Origin: Gemmatimonadaceae bacterium
GTDB lineage: Bacteria > Gemmatimonadota > Gemmatimonadetes > Gemmatimonadales > Gemmatimonadaceae
Reading direction: 5' to 3'
DNA length: 64,000 nt
Assembly: GCA_020846935.1 (NCBI GenBank)
Contig: JADLCY010000005.1
Coordinates: 62,001 to 126,000, forward strand
In this document: positions 34,393-43,200 of the stretch, piece after piece
Layout of the letters: every line of letters starts with the position of its first letter
Position numbering within the stretch: position 1 is the first letter of the stretch
Made by a program: the position numbers and the translations under genes
Notes under the pieces: model-generated
Database searches by the model: none
What the model was told of the DNA's origin: nothing
What the model saw: only the letters and a program-made list of their open reading frames with translations

Positions 34393-36266
34393 GCCGGTCG
34401 CGGGGCCAGCAGGCTCTGCTCCACCTCGGCATGCGCCGCGATCAGGCGCTGGACGTCGGCGGACAGTTCGGCGGCCATGCCCAGGTGCGTGGTCAGCCCC
34501 TCGACGGTGGCCGAGCCGGCGTGGAGCCGAAGCAGGTTGAGGCGGATGGTCTCCAGCGCCGTCATGGACTCGCCGAGCCTCACCTGCACCTGGTCACACG
34601 TAGCGCGCAAGTCGGTGTGCGCAGGGGCGGTGGCATCATGCGCTTCGGCCAGGGCCTGTTGCAGATCGTCGCGCTGCTGTCGCAGGCGCTGGGCGTCACG
34701 CTGCAGCCGCTGCACGAGCGCCGGCACGTCGCCAAGGGCATGGCGCGTGTCGGCGGGGAGCGACGCAAACAGTTGCTCGGCGGCCATGCCTAACGCCAGC
34801 TCCGTGGCGCGGTGTGTCATGGTCGTCGTGCGCGCGCGATCGCCGAGCAGCGTGCCGGCCACGGCGAACGCCGCGCGACCGATGCGGCCGAGCCAGACCT
34901 TCGACCACATGCTGGTCTCGACATCTTCGTGGCGTCCCCTGAGCGCGAAGAGACCGAGCGCGCCGAGCGCCGCGATCACCATCGACAGCACTCCGGCGTC
35001 CGCGACGCTCCCGCTCACGAGACCCGTCGAGCCGACCGCGAACGCCGCCGCGCCCGACACGCCCGCGACGCGGATTCCACCCGACAGCCACCGCTCGAGC
35101 CGCGTTCGCCGCGCCTGACGCGCGACCGACCGCTCCTCCCTGGCCTGTTCCAGCTCGCGGCGAAACGCGGGCCCGATGTCGGCGTGCGTGAAGCCAAGAT
35201 CCATCAGCCGCTCCGCCGCGTAGACGAAATAGCCGAACGGCAGTGCGGTGATGCCGAACCCAAACGTCATCCAGCCGACCTGCGCACTGGTCATCGGGGT
35301 GACCACGGCCACCAGCGGCAGGATCGCCACGGACGCGAGGAGCGTTCCGCCGCCGTTGAGGCGCGCCCCCCGCTTCACGAAGTCGCGCAACGCGGCCGGA
35401 ATCTCGCGCCGCTTCTCGAGAGCAGTATTCAGCTCCTCGGCGAGCCACTGCGCGCTCTCCGGGCGATGCAACGGATCCTTGGCCAGGCAGCGATCGACGA
35501 GCGACGCCAGCGTGCGCGGGACGCTCGGCGCGAGCGACGTGAGGCGCGGTGGCGCTTCGGTCACGTGCCGGGCAAGCAGTTCGGTCGCCGTGCCGCCCTC
35601 GAAGGGAAGGCGCCCCGAACAGGCGAAGAAGGCCGTGGCGCCCAGTGCGTACAGGTCGCTGCGCGCATCGACCGGATCGCCGAGCGCCTGCTCGGGACTC
35701 ATGAACTCCGGCGTGCCGGCGACACCAGCGGCGCAGGCATCGCCCGTCACTTCGGCAATGCCGAAGTCCGCCACGAGCACGCGCCCGGTGGAGACCTCGA
35801 GCAGGATGTTGTCGGGCTTGACGTCACGGTGTATCAGCCCCTGTCCATGCGCGTACGACAGCGCCCACGCGACCTCGCGCAGGAGGCGCACGGCCTCGCT
35901 CCCTACGAGCGGGCCACGCGTCCGCACGCGGTGCTCGAGCGTCTCCCCGTCGATGAACGTCATCACGAAGAAGACGAAGTGCTCGAGCTCCTCGACCGCA
36001 TGGATCGGAATGATGTTCGGATGCGAGAGCCGCGCGGCCAGTCGCGCCTCGCGCAGGAATCGCGCTCGCCGCGCCTGATCGCCGGAGAGTTCGGGAGGCA
36101 GGAGCTTGATGGCGACGAGTCGATCGAGATGGACCTCGCGCGCCAGATAGACGATGCCCATGCCGCCGCGACCGATCTCCCGGTCGAGCGAGTAGCGCCC
36201 GGCCAGGGCCTGCTGGAAGGCAATGAACAACGGGTCGGCGATCGCCGAGGCGGTGCGCGGAGTCAT
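34377..36266 (-). CDS. Membrane-linked Ser/Thr protein kinase with C-terminal helical region
   Basis: 629 residues from ATG 36264-36266; the longer upstream frame lacks family sequence. Complete Hanks-type kinase domain: GRGGMG loop (32-37), Lys 54 in VAIK, HRDVKPDN catalytic loop, DFG, GTPEFMSPEQ activation segment end. Hydrophobic segments follow (LLASVAILPLVAVV, FGFGITALPFGYFVYA, AAFAVGSTGLVSG, VLSMVIAALGALGLFAL), then a Gln/Arg-rich probable coiled coil (LVQRLQRDAQRLRQQRDDLQ). No PASTA or other extracellular sensor is seen. Divergent from the tricorn-type protease gene. Confidence 0.92.
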   Translation of the reverse strand: MTPRTASAIADPLFIAFQQALAGRYSLDREIGRGGMGIVYLAREVHLDRLVAIKLLPPELSGDQARRARFLREARLAARLSHPNIIPIHAVEELEHFVFFVMTFIDGETLEHRVRTRGPLVGSEAVRLLREVAWALSYAHGQGLIHRDVKPDNILLEVSTGRVLVADFGIAEVTGDACAAGVAGTPEFMSPEQALGDPVDARSDLYALGATAFFACSGRLPFEGGTATELLARHVTEAPPRLTSLAPSVPRTLASLVDRCLAKDPLHRPESAQWLAEELNTALEKRREIPAALRDFVKRGARLNGGGTLLASVAILPLVAVVTPMTSAQVGWMTFGFGITALPFGYFVYAAERLMDLGFTHADIGPAFRRELEQAREERSVARQARRTRLERWLSGGIRVAGVSGAAAFAVGSTGLVSGSVADAGVLSMVIAALGALGLFALRGRHEDVETSMWSKVWLGRIGRAAFAVAGTLLGDRARTTTMTHRATELALGMAAEQLFASLPADTRHALGDVPALVQRLQRDAQRLRQQRDDLQQALAEAHDATAPAHTDLRATCDQVQVRLGESMTALETIRLNLLRLHAGSATVEGLTTHLGMAAELSADVQRLIAAHAEVEQSLLAPRPALTPA

Positions 36267-36601
36267 CACTGCACACGACGGAAGACTCAGCGGGTCACAG
36301 TCGATGGACGCTCCTCCCGCCGGGCGTTCCGGCAACGGGAGTCGAGCGATCAAGCATCGTTGGCGCGGCAACGTCCGCTGGAGGCGATCCGCATCCCCGG
36401 CACGTGGGCCCGGTTGTGCTGGCATGAGCCCGTCGTCGTGGCGCCGAGTACCTGCACGGCGCCCTGTCATCATGATCAGACTCAGGCCGGAGAAAGGTGG
36501 AATCGTCGGGCCGAACAAACGACGAAGACACGAAATCAGCACGGGGTGGGTGAACTCCCGCTCCGGGCGATAGTATTGTCGCGGCCCCAACCCGACCGAC
36601 C
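36267..36601. promoter_or_regulatory. Divergent intergenic region, kinase versus tricorn-type protease
   Basis: 335 bp that must hold both promoters. The only -10-like element seen is GATAGTAT (36569-36576), 25 bp before the protease ATG, without a convincing -35. No other structure recognised. Confidence 0.35.
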
Positions 36602-39600
36602 ATGCATCATCGTTGCATTCCCGCGGCTGGACTCGCCCTCCTCGCGACAGTTGCCGGCGCACAGGCGCCTGCCGGCACCCTCGGTTTCTATCGCTTTCCA
36701 TCGGTCAGCGGTCAGACGCTGGTCTTTGCCGCCGAGGGAGACCTCTGGTCCGTGCCACTCAACGGCGGACTCGCGCATCGGCTCACGAGCCACGCCGCGG
36801 AGGAGACGGACCCGGTCATCTCACCGGACGGCAGGACGCTGGCGTATACGGCGCGCTACGAGGGACCGGCCGCGCTGTATACGATGCCGATCACCGGCGG
36901 CGCGCCCGTTCGCTGGACCTACGACGGCGATGCCGCGGCGCCGACGAGCTGGACTCCGGATGGCAAGCTGGTATACCGCACGCTGCAATACAGCGGGCTC
37001 CCCAAGTCCGGCCTGGTGCAGCTCAATCTATCGGACGGCACGCGCACCCTGGTTCCGCTCGCCGGGGCGTCGGAGGGAGTGTACGACGCGTCGGGACGGA
37101 CGCTCTACTTCGCGCGACCGGGGTTCCACAACAACGTCACCAAGCGCTACACCGGCGGGACGGCGCGCAACATCTGGAAGTACACGACGGGCGCCGACGA
37201 AGCGGTGAACCTCACGCCGGACTACAAGGGCGAGAGTCACTCACCGATGTGGCACCGGGGCCGCGTGTACTTCGTGAGCGATCGCGACGGCACGATGAAC
37301 ATCTGGTCCATGGCCGAGGATGGCTCGGACAGAAAGCAGGTGACCCGGCACGCCGGCTGGGACGTGCGCGATCCGTCGATCTCGGCCGATCGCGTCGTCT
37401 ATCAGCTCGGCGCGGATCTCTGGGCGCTCGATCTTGCGTCCGGCCAGACGAAGCAGATTCCCATCACGCTGGCGTCGGATCTCGACCAGTTGCGGGAGAA
37501 CTGGGTCAGCGATCCGTGGACATACCTCTCGGCGGCGCACCTGTCGAACGACGGTGATCGCGTCGTGCTCACGGCACGCGGGCGTTTGTTCGTCGCGCCG
37601 GTGAAGGGTGGGCGCTTCGTGCGCGCGTCGCGCAAGGACAGCGTGCGGTTCCGTGACGCGGTGTTTGCCCCCGACGGGACGTCGCTCATCGCGCTCTCGG
37701 ACGAGACGGGGGAACTGGAGTTCGTGCGCGTGCCGGCCAACGGCGTAGGCGCTGAGGAGGCGCTCACCCGGAACGGCAACATCCTGCGTTACCAGGCCCA
37801 CCTGTCACCGGATGGCAAGTGGATGGCGTGGAGCGACAACAACCGTGACCTCTGGGTGATGAACGTCGCCACCCGGGAGATGCGGAAGGTCAGCGAGAAC
37901 CGGCAGGGCGTCGGCGAGATGGCGTGGTCGCCGGACGGGCGATGGCTGGCGTTCGAGATGACCGCCGCGAACTCGTTCCAGCAGATCAGGCTCTACAGCG
38001 TCGAGACGGGCCGGAGCGTGGCCCTGACGAGCGATCGGACCAACAGCAGCTCGCCGGCGTGGGATCCAAAGGGCGACTTCCTCTATTTCCTGTCGGATCG
38101 CAACCTGCGCACGCTGGTCGGCGCGCCGTGGGGCAATCGTCGACCCGAGCCGTACTTCGACAAGGAGATCGAGATCTACCAGGTGGCGCTGCGCCCCGGC
38201 CTGCGTTCGCCATTCCAGCCGGACGATGAACTCAGGCCGGCCCTCAGCCGCCAAGACACGACAAAGCGTCCGATGCAGGTGGTGCTCGACGGCCTGCCGC
38301 TCCGCATCCGCCGCGTGCCGGTGGCCAGCGGCAACTTCGGCTCCCTCGCCGTGAACGCGGAGGCGCTGTTCTACACCGCTCGGGGATCGGGGGCCGATGC
38401 ACGAACGGACCTCACCGCGCTCCGGCTCACGAACGACAAGCCGGAACCGGTCGTCGTCGCCGAAGACATCCGCAGCGCCGAGCTGTCCGGCAACGGGCGA
38501 AAGATCCTCGTGCGAAAGGGGAACAACCTGCACGTGATCGACGCAAAGGCGGCCCGGGTCGCCAACCTCAACGACAGTCGCGTGGACCTCACGGGCTGGA
38601 CGTTCCCCATCGACACGCGCGACGACTTCCGGCAGATCTTCGTTGACGCCTGGCGGCTGGAGCGCGACTGGTTCTACGACCCGGCCATGCACGGCGTGGA
38701 CTACAAGGCCACGCGCGACAAGTACCTCGCGCTCGTCCCCCGCATCACGACGCGTGCGGAGCTGAGCGATCTGATCGGCTGGGCCGTGGGGGAGCTGTCC
38801 GCGCTCCACACCTCCGTCGGTGGCGGCGACCTGCGTCGCGGCGAAGACAACATCGCCGTTGCGTCGCTCGGTGCCCGCCTCTTCCGCGACCCGGCCCAGG
38901 GCGGCTACCGCATCGACTACGTCTATCGCACCGATCCCGAATATCCCTCGGAGCGGTCCCCGCTCGCCGACCCGGAGCTGGGGGTCAAGGCGGGCGACGT
39001 GATCACCGCCGTGAACGGAACGAAGACACTGGCCGTGCGGGATATCGGCGAACTGCTGCGCCACCAGATGGGGAAGCAGGTCCTCCTCACGCTGGGCACC
39101 GGCACCACCGCGCGGGACATCGTCGTCGAACCGATCGGCAACGAGTCGAACCTGCGCTACACCGACTGGGAGTACACGCGACGCCTCGCGACGGAGCAGA
39201 AGAGCGACGGGGCGATCGGCTACGTTCACCTGCGCGCCATGGGCGGCGGCGACATCAACCAGTTCTACCGCGAGTTCACGCCGATCTTCGACAAGCAGGG
39301 CGTGGTGCTCGACATGCGGCAGAACCGCGGCGGCAACATCGACTCCTGGGTGCTCGAAATGTTGTCACGCAAGCCATGGATGTACTGGAAGGACCGCGTG
39401 GGCGAGCCATACTGGAACATGCAGGGATCCTTCCGCGGCCACATGGTGATGCTGGTGGACCACGAAACGGCATCCGACGGCGAGGCCGTGGCCGAGGGGT
39501 TCCGCCGGCTGGGACTCGGCGTCGTGATCGGCACGCGCACCTGGGGCGGCGAGATCTGGCTCAGCGGCGTCAACACGCTCTCGGACAACGGCGTCGCCCG

Positions 39601-39826
39601 GGCCCCGATGAGCGGCGTGTACGGCCCGGAGGGCAAGTGGCTGATCGAGCAGGAAGGCGTGATCCCGGACATCGTGGTGGACAACCTTCCGCATGCGACG
39701 TTTGGCGGGAAGGATGCCCAGCTCGAGGCGGCCATCGCGTACCTGCAAAAGAAGATCGCGGAGGATCCGAGGCCGGTGCCCAGGCCGCCGCCATACCCGA
39801 ATCGCGCCCAGAAGATCGTTCCGTAA
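36602..39826 (+). CDS. Tricorn-type S41 family peptidase, secreted
   Basis: 1074 residues from ATG 36602; signal peptide ending near VAGAQ. Order as in tricorn proteases: N-terminal beta-propeller repeats (SPDGRTLAYTA, SPDGKWMAWSD, SPDGRWLAFEM), a core with ALHTSVGG (His 736), a PDZ domain (LGVKAGDVITAVNGTK), then the catalytic domain with GVVLDMRQNRGGN and the nucleophile in ETASDGE (Ser 958). Predicted to degrade oligopeptides in the periplasm. The catalytic Ser and His are intact. Archaeal tricorn works in the cytosol; the export signal here argues for a different compartment. Confidence 0.92.
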   Translation: MHHRCIPAAGLALLATVAGAQAPAGTLGFYRFPSVSGQTLVFAAEGDLWSVPLNGGLAHRLTSHAAEETDPVISPDGRTLAYTARYEGPAALYTMPITGGAPVRWTYDGDAAAPTSWTPDGKLVYRTLQYSGLPKSGLVQLNLSDGTRTLVPLAGASEGVYDASGRTLYFARPGFHNNVTKRYTGGTARNIWKYTTGADEAVNLTPDYKGESHSPMWHRGRVYFVSDRDGTMNIWSMAEDGSDRKQVTRHAGWDVRDPSISADRVVYQLGADLWALDLASGQTKQIPITLASDLDQLRENWVSDPWTYLSAAHLSNDGDRVVLTARGRLFVAPVKGGRFVRASRKDSVRFRDAVFAPDGTSLIALSDETGELEFVRVPANGVGAEEALTRNGNILRYQAHLSPDGKWMAWSDNNRDLWVMNVATREMRKVSENRQGVGEMAWSPDGRWLAFEMTAANSFQQIRLYSVETGRSVALTSDRTNSSSPAWDPKGDFLYFLSDRNLRTLVGAPWGNRRPEPYFDKEIEIYQVALRPGLRSPFQPDDELRPALSRQDTTKRPMQVVLDGLPLRIRRVPVASGNFGSLAVNAEALFYTARGSGADARTDLTALRLTNDKPEPVVVAEDIRSAELSGNGRKILVRKGNNLHVIDAKAARVANLNDSRVDLTGWTFPIDTRDDFRQIFVDAWRLERDWFYDPAMHGVDYKATRDKYLALVPRITTRAELSDLIGWAVGELSALHTSVGGGDLRRGEDNIAVASLGARLFRDPAQGGYRIDYVYRTDPEYPSERSPLADPELGVKAGDVITAVNGTKTLAVRDIGELLRHQMGKQVLLTLGTGTTARDIVVEPIGNESNLRYTDWEYTRRLATEQKSDGAIGYVHLRAMGGGDINQFYREFTPIFDKQGVVLDMRQNRGGNIDSWVLEMLSRKPWMYWKDRVGEPYWNMQGSFRGHMVMLVDHETASDGEAVAEGFRRLGLGVVIGTRTWGGEIWLSGVNTLSDNGVARAPMSGVYGPEGKWLIEQEGVIPDIVVDNLPHATFGGKDAQLEAAIAYLQKKIAEDPRPVPRPPPYPNRAQKIVP

Positions 39827-39864
39827 CCCGGAGCGCTGCATCACGTGAACCCAGGGACACGACA

Positions 39865-40080
39865 GTGCAACGACGGAAAGCAGTCGAGCTGAGAGAGCAG
39901 TGGGGTGATCGCACCTGCGATCATCCCACCTTCTCGCGCGAATACGACCAGGGCGAGCGGACGGGCAACTACTGCTGCACCCAGTGCGGCACCGCGATCA
40001 CGTTTCGCGAACGGGCGGAACTCATGGCCCGGCGGAAGGCCACCGCCGAGGGCGAGCCGCCGGCAGCCGGCTCGCACTGA
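39865..40080 (+). CDS. Small conserved Cys-containing protein, possible zinc ribbon
   Basis: 71 residues from GTG 39865, with AGGGA about 8 nt upstream; a longer frame runs back into the protease gene but is a shadow. Sequence pattern ELREQWGDRTCDHPTF then TGNYCCTQCGTAITF, giving CDH and CxxC that could bind one zinc ion. Similar short proteins occur in several phyla without assigned function. Starts 38 nt after the protease stop, so probably cotranscribed. Confidence 0.65.
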   Translation: MQRRKAVELREQWGDRTCDHPTFSREYDQGERTGNYCCTQCGTAITFRERAELMARRKATAEGEPPAAGSH

Positions 40081-40313
40081 GTCGAGCGCACGCGGGGCTG
40101 ACGCGTCACCGCAGGCGCTGACGTACGTCACGGCAGGGCTCGTCAGTCATGGCCTCACCATTGCAGCGTGTCGGGTGCGCGCGCAGTCGGTCGTTTGTGT
40201 CGGATGTGGTCCTCCAGTCACGGATCCCGGTGGCGTCGCGTGCTCGGAATCAACGCGCACGGTTGAGGTCGATTCGCCCGCGTGCGCTCACGACTCGGCT
40301 CGGGAGAAGATCG
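40081..40313. promoter_or_regulatory. Upstream region with two TGACG-type palindromes
   Basis: TGACGCGTCA (40099-40108) and TGACGTACGTCA (40119-40130) are both perfect palindromes sharing TGACG half-sites, with centres 21 bp apart (two helical turns). A pair of operator sites for a dimeric regulator of the following gene is plausible. No promoter boxes identified. Confidence 0.45.
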
Positions 40314-41852
40314 ATGCCTACGCTCAGGAACAGCGTGACGGGAACGCACGAGATCGCCATCATCGGCAAGAGCAAGAAGCACCACGGCATCTCGGGGGAA
40401 AGCAGGGCCGACGGCGCCGGTGTCGTGGGGATCAGCGTCGACGGTGAAGGCGTGTCGGGCTTCAGCCGCAGCGGGCCTGGTGTCGTTGGCCAGAGCGATG
40501 AGTCGACCGGTGTACGCGGACTGTCGAAGGCGGCGCACGCGGTGGAGGGTCTCTCCGGCACCGGAGGTGGGGTCCTGGGCACCAGCGACAGCGGGATCGG
40601 GGTCGCTGGCCGGAGTCATACGTCATTCGGTGTGGCCGGCGAGAGCGATGCGCAGTCCGGTGTCCGCGGTACGTCTCGCTCGGGGCGCGGGGTCGAAGGC
40701 TGGTCGGAGTCTGCCTACGGCGTATCCGGCGACAGTACATCCTCGGCTGGTGTGCGCGGTACGTCGGTCGAAGGACGAGGGGTTGAAGGCTGGAGCTCGC
40801 GAAGCGAGGGAGTGTTTGGCACGTGCGAGCGAGGCGTTGGCGTTCGCGGGGTCGCGGGTCGGAGCCGCTTCGTCGGCACGGTTGGTGTAGAGGTCAACAC
40901 GGCCGTGATTCACGCCGGCGCTCTCGCGCGCCAGGTGGCGATGGCGCGTGCGGACGCGGGTGACGAATCGAAGCTCGTCGACGAGGCGACGCACGCACCG
41001 ACAGGCGCGCTCGGCACGACACGCGAGGTCGGGCCCGTGGCGGCCTTGGCGGCACCCGCGGCGGCGCAGCCGTTGCTGGCACATGCAGTGAGCCCGCCCG
41101 CTGGCGCTGCGGTGGTGATTGACCGCCCGCCCATCGACCTGATCGTGGACAACAACGCCGGAATCGGCGTTGCCGGCGAGCACCTCGGGGGCGGGATCGG
41201 CGTCCGGGCGACGAGCCGCGACGGCATGGGTGTCGCCGCATACAGCGTGGGGCACGAGGCGGTGCACGCCGAGACCCGCTCACCTGGCACCGCGGCGGTT
41301 GCAGCGTACAACCTGAATCCACACGGAACCGGGGCAGCGCTCTACGCACGAAAAGAAGGGTCGCGCGGGCACGCCGGGTTCTTCGACGGCAAAGTGTGGA
41401 TTGGCGGCGAGCTCGCGGTCGGCGGAGACATCCTGCTCGCCAACGCCGATGGTGCGGAGGACTTTGACGTCGTCGACACGGCCGCGGCGACCCCCGGAAC
41501 GGTGATGGTGATCGGTGATCGGGGCGTGTTGCGACCCAGCGGCGAGGCCTACGACAAGGCCGTCGTGGGCATCGTCTCGGGTGCGGGCTCGTTCCGGCCG
41601 GCCCTGATTCTGGATCGCCAGGGTCCGGCGGACGATCGCGCGCCCATTGCGCTCTTCGGGAAGGCGTGCTGCAAGGTGACCGCGGACAACGGGCCGATCG
41701 CGGTGGGTGACCTCCTGACCACGTCACCGACGCCCGGTCACGCGATGCGGGCGAGTGATCCCATGCGCGCGTTCGGATCGGTGATCGGCAAGGCGCTGGC
41801 CCCGCTCTCGCACGGCAACGGCCTCATTCCCATCCTGATCGCCCTGCAGTAG
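40314..41852 (+). CDS. Gly/Ser-repeat protein (GVxGxS units) with conserved C-terminal domain
   Basis: 512 residues from ATG 40314 (GGGAGAA upstream). Residues about 20-190 are made of tandem units near GVVGxSxxGxG/GVRGTS, with a Gly-Val-x-Gly periodicity that suggests a beta-solenoid or fibre. A second smaller block is IGVAGEHLGGGIGVRATS. The C-terminal part (GTVMVIGDRGVLRPSGEAYD, GDLLTTSPTPGHAMRA, GLIPILIALQ) is seen at the ends of other environmental repeat proteins. No signal peptide. Function unknown; the next gene begins 16 nt downstream and is likely cotranscribed. Confidence 0.7.
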   Translation: MPTLRNSVTGTHEIAIIGKSKKHHGISGESRADGAGVVGISVDGEGVSGFSRSGPGVVGQSDESTGVRGLSKAAHAVEGLSGTGGGVLGTSDSGIGVAGRSHTSFGVAGESDAQSGVRGTSRSGRGVEGWSESAYGVSGDSTSSAGVRGTSVEGRGVEGWSSRSEGVFGTCERGVGVRGVAGRSRFVGTVGVEVNTAVIHAGALARQVAMARADAGDESKLVDEATHAPTGALGTTREVGPVAALAAPAAAQPLLAHAVSPPAGAAVVIDRPPIDLIVDNNAGIGVAGEHLGGGIGVRATSRDGMGVAAYSVGHEAVHAETRSPGTAAVAAYNLNPHGTGAALYARKEGSRGHAGFFDGKVWIGGELAVGGDILLANADGAEDFDVVDTAAATPGTVMVIGDRGVLRPSGEAYDKAVVGIVSGAGSFRPALILDRQGPADDRAPIALFGKACCKVTADNGPIAVGDLLTTSPTPGHAMRASDPMRAFGSVIGKALAPLSHGNGLIPILIALQ

Positions 41853-41868
41853 TCAGTTGGAGGTGGCG

Positions 41869-43098
41869 ATGGTCAACTATCGGCAGGAGATCGTTCGCTC
41901 GTGGGTCAAGGCAGAGCCGTCGGCACGTTCGCTCGCCGGACTGCTCGGCATGGCGACGCCCGTCACCCTGCGGGCGATCGTCACGCGGCTTCACCAGGTC
42001 GAGACCGTCAGCGTCGGCACGGCCGTGCACACGGACGACAGCGCGCCGATCAACGGACACGTGGCGTTCGAACTCCGGAGCAATGGCACCTACGTGTTCA
42101 CCGGACACATGCGCGCGACGGGGTTTCCGTCGTACCACTTCGGCATGCAGGCCTGGGTGGTGAGCGGCGATGGCACCGTCGTCGCGGCGCAGGAGCGCGG
42201 GCGCGTGTTCGGGACCGACACGCCGGGACCACGGCAGAAGGACTGGTCGCAGGCCGGCGTCAACGCCGGTCTCACGGAGCACTGGCGTTCGCTGCGCAGC
42301 GGCGCCGGCATCGGCCGACGTCTCGATGCCAACATCACGGGGGTGCTCGGCGGGGCCGTCGACGTCCTCACCTTTGCCGTGAAGGGCATCGTCGCGAACG
42401 TGTTTCTTGGACCGTACGGCTGGGTCGTTCTGATCGGGAACGAACTTGCCGGCATGGACGCGCAGCTCGCCAGTCCGGACATCCTCGCGGGCATTCTCGT
42501 CGGCGGGGCCACGCTGCTCGTGGTCGGGCCGTTTGGTCTCGTGCCGGCGATCGTCGCAGGCGCCGCCACGGTTGCCGTGGCGAACGTGAAGCATCGAGCG
42601 ATGCACCCGTCGGAGCGAGCCTTTGCCGACCGGGTCTTCAAGGGCCGGATCGACTACGACCGCGTCGTGATCACCAACCTGACGCACTCCAACGGTCGAA
42701 AGTTCACGATCCCATCGATCGGGAACTCGATCCTGGTCAACATGGGCGACGAGGCCTTTGACAACCCGACGACGTACCAGGGCGCGGCGAACTCGAGCTA
42801 TCCCGAGCCCGGGTCGGTGTTCATTCACGAGCTCACGCACGCCTGGCAGATCTCGCACGGGTCCATCGTCGACATGATCTGCGGATTGAGCTCCAACTAC
42901 ACCTATTTCAGCGGTTCGAACCGGTTGATGGACACGGCCTGGCCAAGGCGAAGCTGGGGCGGCTTCAACAACGAGCAGCAAGCTGCGATCGTCGATGACT
43001 GGTACGGCGCACACGTCGCCAACCTCGATGGCTTCGATGCCCTCAACGATCCGGCGTTCCACTTCATTCGCGACAACATCCGCGCCGGCATCCTGTAG
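41869..43098 (+). CDS. Putative metallopeptidase-like protein with HELTH motif and internal hydrophobic region
   Basis: 409 residues from ATG 41869, preceded by TTGGAGGTGG. The N-terminal region is beta-like (VAFELRSNGTYVFTGHMRATG). A long hydrophobic Gly/Val-rich segment lies about residues 165-235 (ILAGILVGGATLLVV, LVPAIVAGAATVAVAN). Toward the C-terminus, VFIHELTHAWQISHG has the HExxH zinc-protease core; a third ligand is not evident. No family recognised; it might be a pore-forming or toxin-like effector, but that is speculation. Paired with the repeat protein upstream. Confidence 0.65.
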   Translation: MVNYRQEIVRSWVKAEPSARSLAGLLGMATPVTLRAIVTRLHQVETVSVGTAVHTDDSAPINGHVAFELRSNGTYVFTGHMRATGFPSYHFGMQAWVVSGDGTVVAAQERGRVFGTDTPGPRQKDWSQAGVNAGLTEHWRSLRSGAGIGRRLDANITGVLGGAVDVLTFAVKGIVANVFLGPYGWVVLIGNELAGMDAQLASPDILAGILVGGATLLVVGPFGLVPAIVAGAATVAVANVKHRAMHPSERAFADRVFKGRIDYDRVVITNLTHSNGRKFTIPSIGNSILVNMGDEAFDNPTTYQGAANSSYPEPGSVFIHELTHAWQISHGSIVDMICGLSSNYTYFSGSNRLMDTAWPRRSWGGFNNEQQAAIVDDWYGAHVANLDGFDALNDPAFHFIRDNIRAGIL

Positions 43099-43115
43099 TC
43101 CGTCCACCGTGGTCG

Positions 43116-43131
43116 GCGCGAAAGTTCGCGC
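43116..43131. terminator. Short hairpin after the HELTH-motif gene
   Basis: GCGCGAA-AG-TTCGCGC, a perfect 7-bp stem 18 nt after the stop codon. No U-tract, so termination is only a suggestion. Confidence 0.3.
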
Positions 43132-43200
43132 GGCCCGCCGGCGCATGCCCTTGCCTCGCCGCGCGGCGCCACTCAGTGTGAGGCACTCCATCCCGCCCAG

